Notes: generated by a model from the sequence alone, not told the origin. DNA of 64,000 nt from Pyrrhosoma nymphula (GCA_963573305.1 OY754332.1:140609977-140673976); one strand, 5' to 3'. Counted from the first letter of the stretch, positions 12,171 to 26,000 are shown. Made by a program: numbers and translations.

Positions 12171-12725
12171 CGAATTTATTGCCACACTGAGCGTGAGCTG
12201 GATTTGTCCGCAAAACACTTGACACAGTACCCGTAGGGTAAGAGCTTGCGAATGTTCATACGATGACTCTTGCAGGGAAGAGAGTTTCGTTTTCAACTCA
12301 CTCAGATTGTCCTGTAGCGAATTCACTCGTTCTAGAAGATCTTTCGGCATCTTTGCCATGGAATCGGTGGCGTTGGTTGACAACTGCACGTCTGCCGGGG
12401 TTCCGGGCCTCCCAGGAACCGGGGTTTCATCCCCGCGTTTCGACCGAGCTTTAGAAGCACAATCGTCACAACACCGTGATTGCTGTAAATCTTCGAGCAC
12501 CCGTAGATCATTATCCGTCAAGGTGGTGCAGGAGAGATGATCATTACCGTTGCACATATTACAAATTAATATATTTTGCGATCGCTTAACCAATTGGTCA
12601 CATGAAATGCAACTGCTGCAAAAAGTGGTGATCTTGACAATATTAAAGTTTTTGGGTAATATTTTAGCTGTAAACTTCTTAAGGTATAGATTTACAATAT
12701 GGGGAAACACTGGTAGCACATACAT
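12171..12725 (-). pseudogene. LINE ORF1 remnant with PHD-like zinc finger
   Basis: The protein from this strand carries a PHD-like Cys pattern: CSSC, CDQL, then CNMCNGNDHLSC and CCDDC, at about residues 36-92. A Pro/Gly/Thr-rich linker and a short coiled coil (LLERVNSLQDNLSELKTKL) follow. The same order occurs in the LINE ORF1 at 31,994-32,971, including the shared phrase LEDLQ. In CR1-type elements ORF1 is an RNA-binding chaperone-like protein that packages the element RNA. The C-terminal half is absent because the frame runs into the ORF2 linker at the internal deletion. The true start is uncertain: the first Met at 12,725 lies in sequence that does not resemble the other copy. Confidence 0.7.
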
Positions 12726-12740
12726 GTACTAACTAAAGCA

Positions 12741-15700
12741 TTCCCAAGAAATAATTATCAAAGTAATCCATAGATCTATTCATAAAAATTGTAATTTATC
12801 TAACGTAGCAGCAATGTTCAAAGTTCACATTTTGGATAATTACTACGAATTTAAACACAATACTTTAGGGAATAGAAATATATAGTTAATACAAGAAATC
12901 AAAATTTGCTGAATGCACCACAGTTAATTGTGAATTAGGGAGAAAACAAGAATGTGCTTTAGGAACATGTATTTAAAATAATTTGCTAAGGAAGGTGCAA
13001 ACTATTAAATATGTGTGTGCGCTTACATCTAAAGTAAAGACATGGATGACATGGCTATTACAAAATTTGAAGCATTTACATATTTGATAAACAGCCATGC
13101 AAACAGAAGAATAAGTTCAATCCCATATTAAATAATTTTAAATTTTGTAAAATATTTGGCACCGGCTGACCGGTCCAGTAATGGACTTAGCAGGACCATA
13201 ATTGTAAGTCGGAAATTCCTTCAAAGCACGCCAGGAAGTTAAAGATGCACTACCATTGACTACGTCTGGGGTAATTCATCAACTTCAAACATTCATCCAG
13301 TCCACTTCCGAATTGAGCGGTGACTGGAGGAAAAGCAATCGTGGACTTAAATGCTTTAAGTTCGGCAAAAAGTTATATGTAGGATAAATATACTAATTGA
13401 ACAATGTAAATAGCTCCACATTAAGACCAACTCATATATTTTATCTTTTATTTTTCCACTCTTTATTCTTATCACGCGTGTGTTTGGAGCGAATAATAGT
13501 TTCAGGTACTGAACCAGACAAAGCACTGATTTTATAAAACGTCTTGCATTCCTTGGCGTTGGCAAGATAACCCAGTTGTGAATTATATTAAATTACCTCT
13601 CAAGATGAACTCTATATGACAATGTACTTTTACGAATTCATATTACCGAATGATACAATCTATAGGACCCTACTCTTTCAGGCTTATTTTAAATATTTAG
13701 CCTTATTTTAAAGTGACATTTTAAAGGAATCGTTTAACTTAAGAATTCACTTACAGTGAGAATAAATATTAAAGCATATTGGTGAGAAAGAGAGTCAGCC
13801 AAGCTACTAGTAGTTATTAGCGGATTGGAGATAAGCCAGCGCACGTAATTGTTTTCATGGAACCTTTTCCTACGGAAGATCAATAAGTGGCAGTTAATAA
13901 AAAAGTTGAAGAGATGTTCTTTTTTCATTTAAACGCGTGATAGAAATCAATTAAAAGTTATAAAAATGGCATTTACGAGCCAAACTTCTGATTGGGAATG
14001 GCCGGAAAATGAATTTTTGGCAGTGCAGTCATTACATGCGTCTGCAAATGTAGAATGGCAGTGAACATTTAATGGGAGAAACATTAACGATTCACGTTAT
14101 GACTCCTTGTTTTTTACTTTTGTTAACACATACCTTATGACTGTACTGTCATTCCCTCCACCAACAACTAATCTTGTACATTCTTTATCATCACAAAATA
14201 TATCCATAGTGTCACCATCGATGTCGTTGCTAGTATCATTTTAAAATCTGGCTGTTTTTTTACCATTATTTCTGCCGCAAAATACATAGATTATTCAGTT
14301 CAGAGGTAAGCATTAATATTTCAACAAAAATACAACTTCGGGGTTGAATTATATTATTTTTAAAGTGGGTTAAACCAGTTTTTTTTACAATTTCATAATA
14401 TTAACCGTGGATAATTTCGGGCATAATTAATTAGGAATACTGAAGTCAGTAAGAACCCCTCCTCCTGAAACCTTTTCATTGATCCTTGAATGTAAATTAT
14501 AATATCATTCAACGCCGCTATCAGTCGGGTGCACATTCCCACGACAAAATTAGAATTTTAAGGACATACATTCATTAATACTTCTTTCCCTTCACACTCG
14601 GTTCATTGAGGTAAAAACTTTATTCCGCGTGGTATGCGTGGGAAACTAGACCTTTGGCACTGCGCAACGCCTTTTCATAGGGTAACCCTATTTATTAATG
14701 CTTACATAGACACTTCCTTCGCTTTCTCGATCATTTCAAGCGATTGAGTGAGAGTCCAATTGCCTAAAAAAGATTAGGTTAGTACAGTGGTAGCGAAACT
14801 TAGTGGCAGTCATCTGGGTGTCTATTCTAGTTCGTGATATTAGTAACTGGTGATACCAATTTGATTTCCATCCCAGGATAGCGGAGTTAACGCTAGGATT
14901 AAGGTCATTATATCCCCTTAGCTACGGATAAACAACAAGATACTCTCTTATGCTATCATATTAGCTGTCTCGCATATTAACATTAAGAGAGAGTTATTTA
15001 ATTTATTATGGAATAATAATGCTTGAATATTTCTTAGCAATGGCTCAGACTAGGTACTGATTTACGACAGCTTTCACTGATTTTCTTCGATTTGATGATG
15101 CCCTGAATTTTAATTTTCTTTAAAAATCAATTAGTGGCTAATCATTACAATAGGATAAAATTGTGAAACAATCTTGACAAAAACAGCAATTGCGCACTTA
15201 AGTGAAAAATAGATTGTTAGCTAAAAAACTGCCCTTTTTTATCTATTCACTTAACGAAATTCTGTGAATCAATAACCGGAAGTGATGAGAAAAAATAGCT
15301 TCTATAATTTGTTCCACGAAATCGTTTTCTATCACTTTACCTCTTAATCCACTGGTGCGCAATAAATGCCTATCACGACTTCGAGGAGGAGCCTTTGTTC
15401 AAACCCTGAGCTATCGAGTGCACAGATCGTTTATAGTTATTTGCCGTCATAAAGCTTACTAATTCAGAATCAATTCAACCTCTGACTGACACAAATGCCA
15501 CTGCTCATACCTGTGACAAACCCCTTTATTTCCTACAGGCCCAGAGCATTAATCGAGCTTGAATTGAACGTTTGCCTCTTGCATTTCAATCGCTTATTGT
15601 CCAGTAATCATCGACTTTAACATTTTGTGGTGGGCTATATCCCGTGGTCCATTGTGGCTTTTGTTGTCGGTGGCTCAGTCAAATTTTAGCATTCGCTGTA

Positions 15701-15741
15701 ATTTGGAGAATGCCTAGTTATTATGCTCCACTGAGACTGTG
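12741..15741. other. Intergenic DNA, no gene seen
   Basis: AT-rich. A moderately GC-rich patch at 13,150-13,340 has no recognisable reading frame. The open frames at 13,356-13,565 and 13,734-13,928 are short and unrecognised. Confidence 0.4.
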
Positions 15742-16194
15742 TCAAGTACGGCATTCACTGCAAATGGTTATGACTCTCAACCAATTAGTTGGCACGCATT
15801 GTTGACTGTGTATTGCCTGTGGGGACGAAGCAATAGACCCACCTGCACTCTTCCACATAAACAAAGGGTCTCTTCTGAAGAGAACTGATACTACTTTAGG
15901 CAGGATAAAGCTGCCCTCAGTGCACCTTAAGGAGGATATGAGCTCAACTATGACGACCTTTAAAGCAGTCCATTCAAGTTTAATCCTTGAGGAAATTTGG
16001 TATAAGCGTTTTGAGGAGACGCTGGACATGTGAGTGCGCATATGTGCGTGAATCCAGTCCATAGTCCTTTGAATATTTGTTAGATTGTAAACAGAATTGC
16101 TTGGTCTTATATAATGTAAATATTCATGGAATACGTCCATTACTTTGACCATTAAAATTTCGGGGAATGGAACATTAAAATAACCTACTGTCAT
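15742..16194 (-). other. Unrecognised 150-codon open frame
   Basis: One of the longest open frames in the window with no link to a transposable element. It starts MTVGYFNVPFPEILMVKV and contains Ser-rich and Cys-containing C-terminal stretches, but no motif, membrane segment or repeat that I recognise. Local base composition is somewhat above the neighbourhood average. It could be an old exon, a fragment of an unknown repeat or a chance open frame. Confidence 0.2.
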
Positions 16195-19100
16195 TTTTGT
16201 GCACTTAGAGGTAATACAGTTTTCAAAATATATAACTATGTCTCAATTTGAATGTAAAAAGTAAAATGTATCGTAAGCTACCATCATTTCATGTAAAACT
16301 ATGTTACCTGGTCCATTACAATAAAAATTCAAAAAAAGTTTTTATACGTAGGATTTTATTATTTTATTTGACTATCCCTATAACTATGGAAGGGGGTCTT
16401 CGATATTTTCATCGCTCCTGAAACAAGTATTGTTATCACTTTGAGCTGACTCTCCTTGAGGGGACTTATGGTGTTCCTTATCCGCTTATGCGATCGCCAC
16501 TAGTAATTTTTCTCCTCAGAAAAGGAGAGAAAAGGTCCTAAATTGAAGTGTCCACCGCACGAATCCATTCTGAGCCTTCCCTTTTGAAGTAAAAATCCCG
16601 CACAAGCCTGGCCCCTGCAGAGATTGGGAATGGACTCTTTCATCGGGGAAAATATTTATTTATTTTTTCTAAATATTTCCCGTTTTTCACGGCAAGGCTT
16701 ACCTGCATGAAATCTTTAATAAGTCAGAAATGAATGAACTCCATGTTGCTTGAACGGTTATTTCTGGATGCGATCGACAACTGAGGTCAAATTGGCGAAT
16801 AAGAGCTGGTGGGATGGTTGGTGTGGCCTAGATTAAGTTGGGCTACCAATCTCATAATTCTACTCGGTTGCTTCAGAAAACGGCCACGTCCTTACTAACC
16901 AACCGACAACCAAGTCGGAAAATATATGACGAAAATGACGTCTAACATAATATTTTGCTGGAATTAACAAAATAGACGCTACCTTGAGGCCTTCCGCTTA
17001 GATTTGGCTCATGCTGACGCTCGGTTTCCCTCCATTCTTACCTAATTCTAGATGCAATCCATTTTTCCTCAATTCCATATGTAATCCATTCTTTTCCAAA
17101 TTACCAACTCGTCCTTCATGCCACAAATTACCACCTTTCGTCGCCTACCCCAATTATCCCACCAACTCGTTGTTTTACGTGAAAAGAGTTAAGTGGTGAT
17201 GCTAAACGGTAGATGACGTACAATGCTATTTATTACCATTGTAAACTATAATGTTATGAATAGATGGATTCTCGCAGGAACATGTGAGATGAGTGAGTTG
17301 AAGAAAAAAATATTTCAAAATGCAATGAAGGGAGGAATAAAGTTTGAATTATTTCAATAACCCTAGAATTAAATTAGCCCTATTTCCAAAAATCCCTGAT
17401 GAAGAAGGATATTGTGATGATAATTCAAAGCGCATGTTGCACTGTTCTATAGCATGAAGGTCTATTATCCCTCCTTACTTCAATGATTTTCGACATCTCT
17501 CCAGGTCAGTGGAGAATTCACTCCACCTAAAGGTCGTGCTGCTCATGTAATTTCTCTCCCTTTGCTAAAAATACTCGATGTTTTAATATTAAAATGTGGA
17601 TAGTAATCTAATGCAGTTCATTGTTTATTTTTTTATTTTGTCGTGGTCTACCACGTTGATTTTCAATGGACTGACGATATGCCCCTGATTCAAATCCAGG
17701 ATTTAGGCAGCGAAATGCAAATTATGGTTTATTGTGTATCCCAGAGTTTTGGTAAACCATAGATGACACAAATAAATATTTTAGCCTCGCTCTGCAGAGG
17801 CAAGAATTTCATCCCTCGATGAGCTGAGGATCAATACCGCAGAACGTGGTGGCACTTGCTTGCACAAAACATGACATCATGAAGAGGAAAGCATGCTATG
17901 AAGGTGAACCTAAGAAACTGTAGAGTCCTAAGGGTCCCCACGAAAGATCTTCAGCTCCTCGGCACACCGATCCACGATTGCTTCTCACTCCTTGGCCTCC
18001 AAATCCTCGCTGGCCTGTTCCACTGTGTATAAATTGATGAACTACACTGGGTGTATAAATTGATGAACTCTTCTTTCACTTAGAGAACCGTCTTGTGAGT
18101 TGGAAATTTACTTTTTATCGGTGTTGCAGGATATCTTCTATCTACTATTATATCCCATGAGCCGTCGTAATAGCTAATGGCAAATGATGTTATGACAATA
18201 ACAATTGTTGTGTAATTGTGGATAAAAATAGACCATAATGTCTGTGACCTCTTGCTCTACTAAATTTCAAGTGCTTTACCGTGGTTCCTCAAGGTTCACG
18301 AATTAAGTCTGAGAATTAGACGTGCAAAATATAGTTTTTCTTTGTGTCTGTCTCCCAATTTTATCAGGATGGAGGAATCTGCCAAGTAATAGAGGAGACC
18401 TGTAGATTCCGTCAATTTATAAGCTATATTCTAATTCTCTGTGCTCATTAAAATCTTATGTAACCTTACTTGATTTATTCGTTTTAGGAGGGACTCCCGT
18501 CTTAATCTATTAAATTCATCTCAGTGAGTAAAGGCGCCCTGGTAATATGAGGTCTGTGACGGTGAGGGTGAGAGGAGCCAATAAGAAGGCAGTAGTGGTC
18601 TTTCCTTGATCACAAGCGTGAACCACTCGAGACTCTGAGACAACAAATTGGTTTATCAAGTACTTTGTTTCCAAGAATTGTAGGTGACATCAGTGTCCAC
18701 TGATTTGCATGAGCCTTTGGTGTGGCAACGCATATGGTTACTTCCCGTGTTTACAGGACAATTTCCCCTCCTAGCACTGAAAAGTCTCCCAAGTGGAATG
18801 TGATTGGAAGGATGGCTGGGAGCATTTTGCCAAACTATCTTCCGTAAATATAGATTTAATGAATAATCGTTGTTCTTTACTTTTTCTACGAAGTTTCCAA
18901 ATAACTGGCTACGTGTGATTTTTTGATTGTCTCGTTGTCATGTCCCAGCAAACAACAAATTTTATAATTTCAGCCTCACCAAGGTAAAATTACGTCCTTC
19001 TCTGGCTTTTTCCCACCAACATTCTCGTGCTTTTCAATTGTTTCATGGCTATACGTACCTCATGTTCTTCCAATGGGCCCCAGGGAGGTGATCACAAGAA

Positions 19101-20617
19101 AAACGTTTTTCCTGGATATAAAATTCTCGAGATACATTCATCTTTCTTGCTTGTTGTGTAATTTTTTCCATTGGCTTTTCTCCAGGATTTTGTAAATGCA
19201 TTAATTATAATTTAACTTTAGGCTGTAGTTGGCATTGATATTTTCACTTCTCATAAATTGCCCAAGTGGCGTTGGCGTCATATGGAATTGGCTCTTTGTG
19301 ACGTGTAGATATTTGTTTCAATTTGATTTCTTATCCGAAGTTATTTATTTCAATTACGAACGTTATGAATTTTAATTTAAGTGAATACCCTCTTCCTCTT
19401 CTGAAATATTGCACTTAGTACAGTTTCAATTCCAGGTTTATTTGCTTGATGGTTACAATTCATTATGAACGTTACTCAAAAGGAGAACATTTTAATGTGA
19501 AATTAGTTTTTTATTTTGACTATGGGAAGAATGTCTGCGATCCTGAAGGCTTACAATGTCAACCAAATGCTGATGATACTCTACGCTTAAGTGGAACTGC
19601 TGTTAGAGAATAGCGGTTGTCACCAGTGCCTTTTAACTGAGCCAACGATTTCTCATTTGAAGGCTATTTTGGGGGCGAGGAGATTACTGATATCTAAAGT
19701 CATTTTTGCTATTTTGGATGCGTGGGAAGGTTGGCATGAGAGGGATTTCTTTGGGGAATGGAGGTAGAGCGGAGTGAAACTCGGAATTGGCGTTAAAATT
19801 ACTTGCCCTCACTTAAGTTCTACCATAATTATTCTAGTATTTGGCTGCCAATGCAGCTAGAGTAATAAATTCAAATGGCTAAGCCAATGTGCTAAAGGGA
19901 AATGCAAAGTAGCATTTCATTGAAATTTGTGTTTCTTATTGCGTGTGCTCAAAGGCTTTTACTTCGCCGAAATAATATGGCTTACAAATTAGATTCCATT
20001 TCAGTAATGTATCAAGTTTTATACTAGCTAGTTCTAGATCTGTTATGTTGAAGGCAATCTTAGGCCTTTCAATGTGATAGCCTTGAGTATTTTTAACCTT
20101 GTTTCTCATATTCTTCATCCATTTGTGGGTGTTATCTTCTACCGATACCCATGGGCAAATAATGCACGACGACTTAGTGATGCAAGGATTGACATTAATT
20201 GGAAGCGAACCTGATGAGTGAAAAGAAGCTCTTTTAAATCATATAAACTCTAGTAAAATTTAAAATGAAACAAGCTTCCGTATAATCTACGTGGTGGTAA
20301 TAAATACGGATGCAGATCAAATGGCTGGTTTTCACTCCGTTATGAGTTCGTCTAATTTGATGTAGAAAGGGCTAAAAGCCGTCCTTTCATTTAGTAGCTG
20401 TAATAGAGAATAGAAATCATTTGAAATATTAGTTTAGTTATTAATAGGTTAGTATTAAATAACTTTCAGAGTGAACTATGCTGAGGAGGAAAAAAATTGA
20501 AATTGGACTTTTTTGTCTTAACAGGTAGCACATTTAATCTGCATGGAACTATCAAAAATCAAAATACTGAGTGCATTCAGTTGTAATGAAGCAATGCTGG
20601 ACGCCTCAGGGGTATTT
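16195..20617. other. Intergenic DNA, no gene seen
   Basis: The only structure noted is a short tandem duplication at about 18,025-18,070 (GTGTATAAATTGATGAACT twice, period about 26 bp). A weak RNA-polymerase-III B-box-like phrase (GATTCAAATCC) occurs near 17,690 but lacks a supporting A box. No exon or transposase motif was recognised. Confidence 0.4.
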
Positions 20618-20621
20618 TTAA

Positions 20622-23040
20622 CACTAGAAGCGCCGTATTTTTCCCATACCTAAAAGCACCGGCAGTGGTCATTTTGACCGGTAGGTGTTCATAGAGTGGT
20701 GATATAATGTAATTAACAGCATTATGTCATGTATATTGCAATCAGTTCTACCGTCCCAGAATTTATTTTTCATGAGACATAACACAGAATAAGTTTTTCA
20801 CTTCTTGCTATGCATTTTCCGCAAGTTTATTTTTGGCATCTTGAAACTTTACCATAGTTTTACTCCCTTTACATGCTTGTACCTGACAATACTAATGCCC
20901 TTCTCCTATATTTTTTTATGCAAAGTCAGTGACTGGAAAAAATTATTGGCCGTGACATTTCATGCTGAATTCAGGTACTGACGCAATGAACGTAATACAA
21001 TATTTTCGGGAAGACATTCCTTCGGTGGGCGCAAATCATCTTTCCCCAGATACGGAAACCCATTGCATAAATATTTGGAATAAACATCTGCTAATACCCA
21101 AAACTTTATTCCAAATTTGTCTGGTTTATTTGCCATATACTGTGTGAATCTACACTAAGCTTAGTGGTAAATAGCTGGTCGTCTACCGTGACGTATTCAC
21201 TTGGACTATAGCAAGCTATGCATGCAATTGTCCACAAAGTTATTCCATATTTTGGACATAAATGCAAATATATCTGTAGTGAGACGTTGAGATCTTGTAC
21301 TCCGAGTATCAAAACGTAAGTACTTCATAAGCGATCGATATCTGCTTCGTCACATTGTCTTTGAGAAAAACACTGGCCCCCATTCACTAGACCATAGCAT
21401 ATCATAATCTAGCGATCCACAACCATATGCTCCTCGTGCGTACATTAGGGCAAAAATAGTTTCAATTTCTTCAAAAATTGTGGTACAATCTCCCTCACCC
21501 AAGCGCACTGCTTCTGCTTCAGTGCATATGCCGGAGCATACTTTCATCAATAAATAAACGCCAAGCGATAGATACGTTCTCTTTAGACACACTTCGTTTG
21601 ATTTGTGGTGATGGTCCGGTTTTTCGTTTATATTATTTTGACTTGCAAGCCCAACGATCGTGTTTACGCAAATTGGGGTCACAACCCACTCATTGAGTCC
21701 ATCCCAACCAAATAGCAGAGTTCCGACTGCTGGAGCAAACGAACCTTTTTTTCACGCCCTCGACCCTTCCGTCCCCCTTCCCGCGCTTTATGGTGGGAGG
21801 CAACCCTCACCAGAAGCATTTTCGAGTACATCATCACTGTGTTGTTGGAGATTCCCTTGAATTGCGTCAGCAGCGGTCGGCACTCTGCAGTCCCTTGCAT
21901 TTTCTCTTCTTCACCGACCTCTCCGTTGTCTCCTTTTTCCCCCTCGTCTTCTTCCCCCTCTACCAAGCCTTACTCCCTGAGCACCTCTGTGACCGATGCT
22001 TTAGGACAAGTGGGGAAATTTATGCTCAAACTAACCAAAATTATCAGGGCTAATGTATTTGTAATGATTTTCATGTTCTCACCCCCTCTTTATACTATAC
22101 TGGATCGTAGATCGTACGCATTTCAAAAGATAACTGATCAGAGTCAGGAAAGGGTGCTTCCGTCAGATGATCTTGCAGAGACGCTGGTGTCGAGGCATCA
22201 CCGTCTGATTTGCCGCTCCCACTTTCAGCAATGTCACATCAAGTGTCAGGGAAGAAAGTAATTCCATCCTCCGAATGCACTGGGTTGACTTCGTCAATAT
22301 CAGAATCGTTTTCTGATAAGTCTTGCAAAATTTGCACAAGTTCTTCCGAAGTAAGACTGCGTAGCCGGGACATGTCTAATCGCATCGGGGTTTTGCTCCT
22401 ACCCAATGCGAGGTCAAAGCTCGACTGACCGTGTAGGGATAAGCAAAAGGGACAAAGGGTGTGGTGGAAAACAGCAGATCTCGCTGTAAAATAAAGTACG
22501 GGGCGGTAGAGCTGATAGTAATATACATGGTTGAGTGCTGTAAATTACATTATATCACTACTCCCTGATTGTAAATAACATACTTATATTTACTATGCAA
22601 AATGTTTTTACTATAAACTGCCAACATCTATTATTGTATATTACATAATTGATGATGAATTAGTGTATCCCAAAGTTTGTGTTCAAGTTGAAAAATGAAT
22701 TTTTTTATAAAAGATATTTATTACTATAAAATAATGTAAATTTTGAGTTAAAAATAATATAACCTACCTTAAAAATAGAATATGTGCGTGGAATTATTCC
22801 TACACACCACCAAAACGAGAGAAAACACAAACCGGTCAAAATGACCGCTGCTGGCACTTTTAGGTATATCAACAATTATTTCAAAAATCATGCAGCCGAG
22901 GATAAACATTTTTGGCGTGTGGGCGTAGGATACAAATTCATTGAAAGTCACCAAATATCAAAAAAAATTATTCATCGTGAATGAATATGGGACCATTTAA
23001 AATAAAAAAACGGTCAAAATGGTCGCTCCGGCGCTTTGTA
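20622..23040 (-). mobile_element. piggyBac-type element (copy 2) with TTAA borders
   Basis: A 2,419-bp element bounded by TTAA at 20,618-20,621 and 23,041-23,044, the target duplication of piggyBac elements. The left end reads CACTAGAAGCGCCG; the right end read inward is TACAAAGCGCCGG, an imperfect terminal inverted repeat. Subterminal inverted copies of a CGGTCATTTTGACCG box, with ATACCTAAAAG next to it, lie at 20,645-20,682 and 22,829-22,867; a third copy of the box alone abuts the right end (about 23,010-23,030). The transposase inside is on the minus strand and truncated, so this copy is non-autonomous. Confidence 0.8.
20960..22373 (-). pseudogene. piggyBac-type transposase, decayed (copy 2)
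   Basis: Reading right to left, an ATG at 22,373 begins MSRLRSLTSEELVQILQDL followed by an Asp/Glu-rich stretch, a typical family N-terminus. The dimer/core block EIETIFALMYARGAYG and LWSSEWGPVFFSKTM lies at 21,350-21,470. The first catalytic block (EYVTVDDQLF) is at about 21,195-21,225. Next come FWVLADVYSKY and NGFPYLGKDDLRP at 20,980-21,100. The reading frame is lost after ENIVLR near 20,970, before the block carrying the second catalytic Asp, so the C-terminal half and Cys-rich tail are absent. Several stops and frameshifts separate the blocks. Plus-strand open frames over the same span are antisense shadows. Confidence 0.8.
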
Positions 23041-23044
23041 TTAA

Positions 23045-26000
23045 GCAATGTGCGATCCTTGCATGATTGTGTGGAAAAACGTCTTACTTTCAGTATAACA
23101 TCTAAATAAGGCTTGATCAAATTAAATTCGCATTTTGTAATAATTATCTTTATATAGCTTAATATAATATATAGAATTATATCTTTCCTTGATGAGCATA
23201 AGTTTTGTTATTTTCTAGCAAGAAACAGCCATTTTTCAACATAGCTGATTGTAAAAAAACATTTTAAATATTTGTGTTTTGGTTGAAATTCTTTTACAGT
23301 GACTTCAATGGTTTTACTAAAGCTCGTTGAGAAAACATCCTTCCAGGAGACTTGGACCTTTAATATCTTTTGCCATATTTCATAGATGTATCTATCAGGA
23401 ATATTAATAGATCTCTTTGATGTTATAAATTATAGCACATTCATATTTATAAGATTTCTTTATGCTTTATTCTATGCTTATTCGATTACATTCGATTCGA
23501 TTGAGTCTTCATTTTGTTCAGAGCAATGCAAAATTATCATTTAGGTTGGAATCCTGAGATAAAATTAAACGCCATATGGTGTTCAAGCTAACGAGGCTGG
23601 TCTCATGGTTCAAATATGTACTCAAACGAAGCGGTTAAGCGATGATTTCTGAACTGAATACATATGGCCGCGGTGCATTCACTTGACGCAGCGGTACCCG
23701 GAGGGGTGAGTTGTGAGCATAGTGAATAGATCAACGTGAGAGGTGATCCCGATAACTCCTTGGACTTTTCTCAAACTTATTCCTCAAGATTTGGCGGCAG
23801 CGAGCTGGTCAAGCCAATGGGATATCGCGGTATTCGTCTTCGACCAGACCACCTGCTTAATGGAAATCGTGAAGACGCCAGATGGGGATGAAGGTCATCT
23901 AAATATCTCCATTCACGGCCCACATATTCGCGGCCCGCTACGTTTCTGCTTCTTTTAGCGAGGCTAAATGTGTGAGAAATCACACGTATCTGGGTAATTT
24001 TAAGGAAGATATATGGAGCCAATTGTGTTGTGATCTTGGTACTGCATCCTTATTTTATTACTTCTCCTATCCTAACGTACTAACCCTGACATCAGGCTAT
24101 GTCCATCTCTAGGTGGCATGATGACTTAAGGAAGCGAAAACCAGACGCGAGACACACAAGTTAGACTTCTTATATTTCGATGGCCGGTCGAACCATCTTT
24201 TACCAAGGAGAGAGGATGAATGAGAAAATGGACACAGAGTAACGTGGGGAGAGGGTGAAAAGAAGATGAAAGAATATTAGGGGAAGGGGGGTAAAGAGGA
24301 GGAACGAGAAAGGAGGAAAGCTAAGGGAGGCAGGAAGAGGAAATAAGGGGAGCGGAGGAGAGTGGAGGAGGAAGGGAAAGAGGGAGAGAAGGAAAGAGGA
24401 GAGGAAGGGAATAGAGACGCAAGTGGGATTTCTTGAGCCCATGTGGTTAGAAGGCCTGGAGGATTAAAATGCTTGATGATTCCATTTCATTGAGTTGTAG
24501 GGGGAGGAAGAATGGGGAAGGGAGGCGAATAAACTTACCTTAAGCTTTTTACTAATAGTGGAGGTGTGAAAGGATGACAGGGAGAGGAACAAAGAGGAAA
24601 GGCAACCAAGAAGAACGGAGACCGTTCATTTCAGAGGAGTTTGGATTGGAAGGGAGTGCATTCTAGAGGAGTGCCCACCACACATAGAGGAATGGTGAAT
24701 AGTCCAATAAAAAGAAAGGCAGACTTGAAAGAGTATGTAAGCAATATTTTGTGTGGTACAGGAGGGTGAGGAAACGGAAGGGAGATAAAATGCGAGGAAC
24801 TGATGTGGCTGGGGATTTTGTAATGAGAACAGCGATCGTCTTACATGTGAACGGTGATTGCATGGAGTGGGCAGGGATTTGGTGGGTTTGAGTGATTTGG
24901 AGAGGAGTCTGTTGATTTCAAAGATGGTGGTTAGGTTAATTAGGGGTCTGAAGGTGAGAAAGGGGCATTGAGGAAAAGGTTTTGATGTGGTCATGTTGTC
25001 AGAAAGGATAGGGAAGAAGATTTTGATGACACACCTACATATATATACATCTGCGAGGGTGTAGGATAGAGCTTAATATATTTTTCTGATCCTTAGTATG
25101 TGCGTCCTTAACTAAGTTTTGTAAGACCCTATCCATCAATGGTTCATTGCTTGAATTGCCCAAGTACCTATCTCATCCATATGCGATTATTTTCATCAAC
25201 CCCTTCCTCAATCTCAAAAATATCTTCTTTAAGTATCATTTCCCCACCTAGCTATTCCAACCTAGGTGTACTTCATTGGTTTTTATCCCATTTGAACAGT
25301 TGAACACCTCTTTGAGATTCGCTAGCCTGTCCAATGTTAGATGGTGCAGCAGTTTCTTCCAGCTTCTACATACTACTTTGGTGGCAGCTCTCTCTCGATT
25401 TAATTCCATGTTATGTCATTTATAAGTGCAGGCAGGTATATGCAAATGCATTCATTTGATATTTCTCTAATGTTATCAATGCCATCATTCAAATGGCTCA
25501 GTAGTAAGGTCATTTCCGGATGCGTACGGAGAAATTACTGAGAAATCACAAACAATTAACAGACCTGCTTTTCACGAAGTAAGCAAAGAAGTTTGCATAC
25601 CTTTTTCTAAACATTTGTTGAAACACATGCACGCTTAGTATAGAAAGAAAGGGAATATCAATGCAGGAACAACCGTAATATTTCGAATAGATGCCTTACC
25701 CGTCCCAGGCCAGCAAAAGAAAAGGGGAAGACAATAGGCGGGCCGTGGTACAGTGTTAGCAAAACTTGGTGGAAGTTTCACAGAATTCCCTTTTACAGTG
25801 AAAAATCTTTTTCCTAAGACATATTTTGCTGTAGTCCACACGGGGAAGCAATATAGTCTCCGCGTTTGCTACGGGAGTTCCCCAGGTCTTAAATATTCGT
25901 TGCCAACTTTAAAATGCATAACCCGTCATATTCGTAAAATTTCTAGCTATCTAAGGCTAATAAATACACATGTTTAGAGGGGTTTCTCTGATGGTTACGA

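Larger units (their letters stand above)
9745..12740 (-). mobile_element. CR1/jockey-type LINE with PHD-finger ORF1, endonuclease deleted
   Basis: A non-LTR retrotransposon copy reading right to left: ORF1 remnant, then reverse transcriptase, C-terminal region and 3' UTR. It belongs to the same family as the LINE at 31.6-43.5 kb: the ORF1 Cys pattern and the RT order match throughout. The 3' end is placed at about 9745 because the shared stem-loop (9783-9798) is followed, in element orientation, by a TTATCT-rich tail, a common kind of LINE tail. The ORF1 coiled-coil region passes directly into the ORF2 linker near 12,170, so the ORF1 C-terminus and the whole endonuclease are missing. An unrelated segment of about 260-280 bp appears to interrupt ORF2 between about 10,160 and 10,440. 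Confidence 0.8.

Noticed and set aside
21839..22261. 140-codon plus-strand open frame
   Set aside because: Antisense to the acidic N-terminal part of the decayed piggyBac transposase.
24200..24994. Ser/Pro/Leu-rich minus-strand open frames
   Set aside because: Direct consequence of the polypurine tract on the plus strand.
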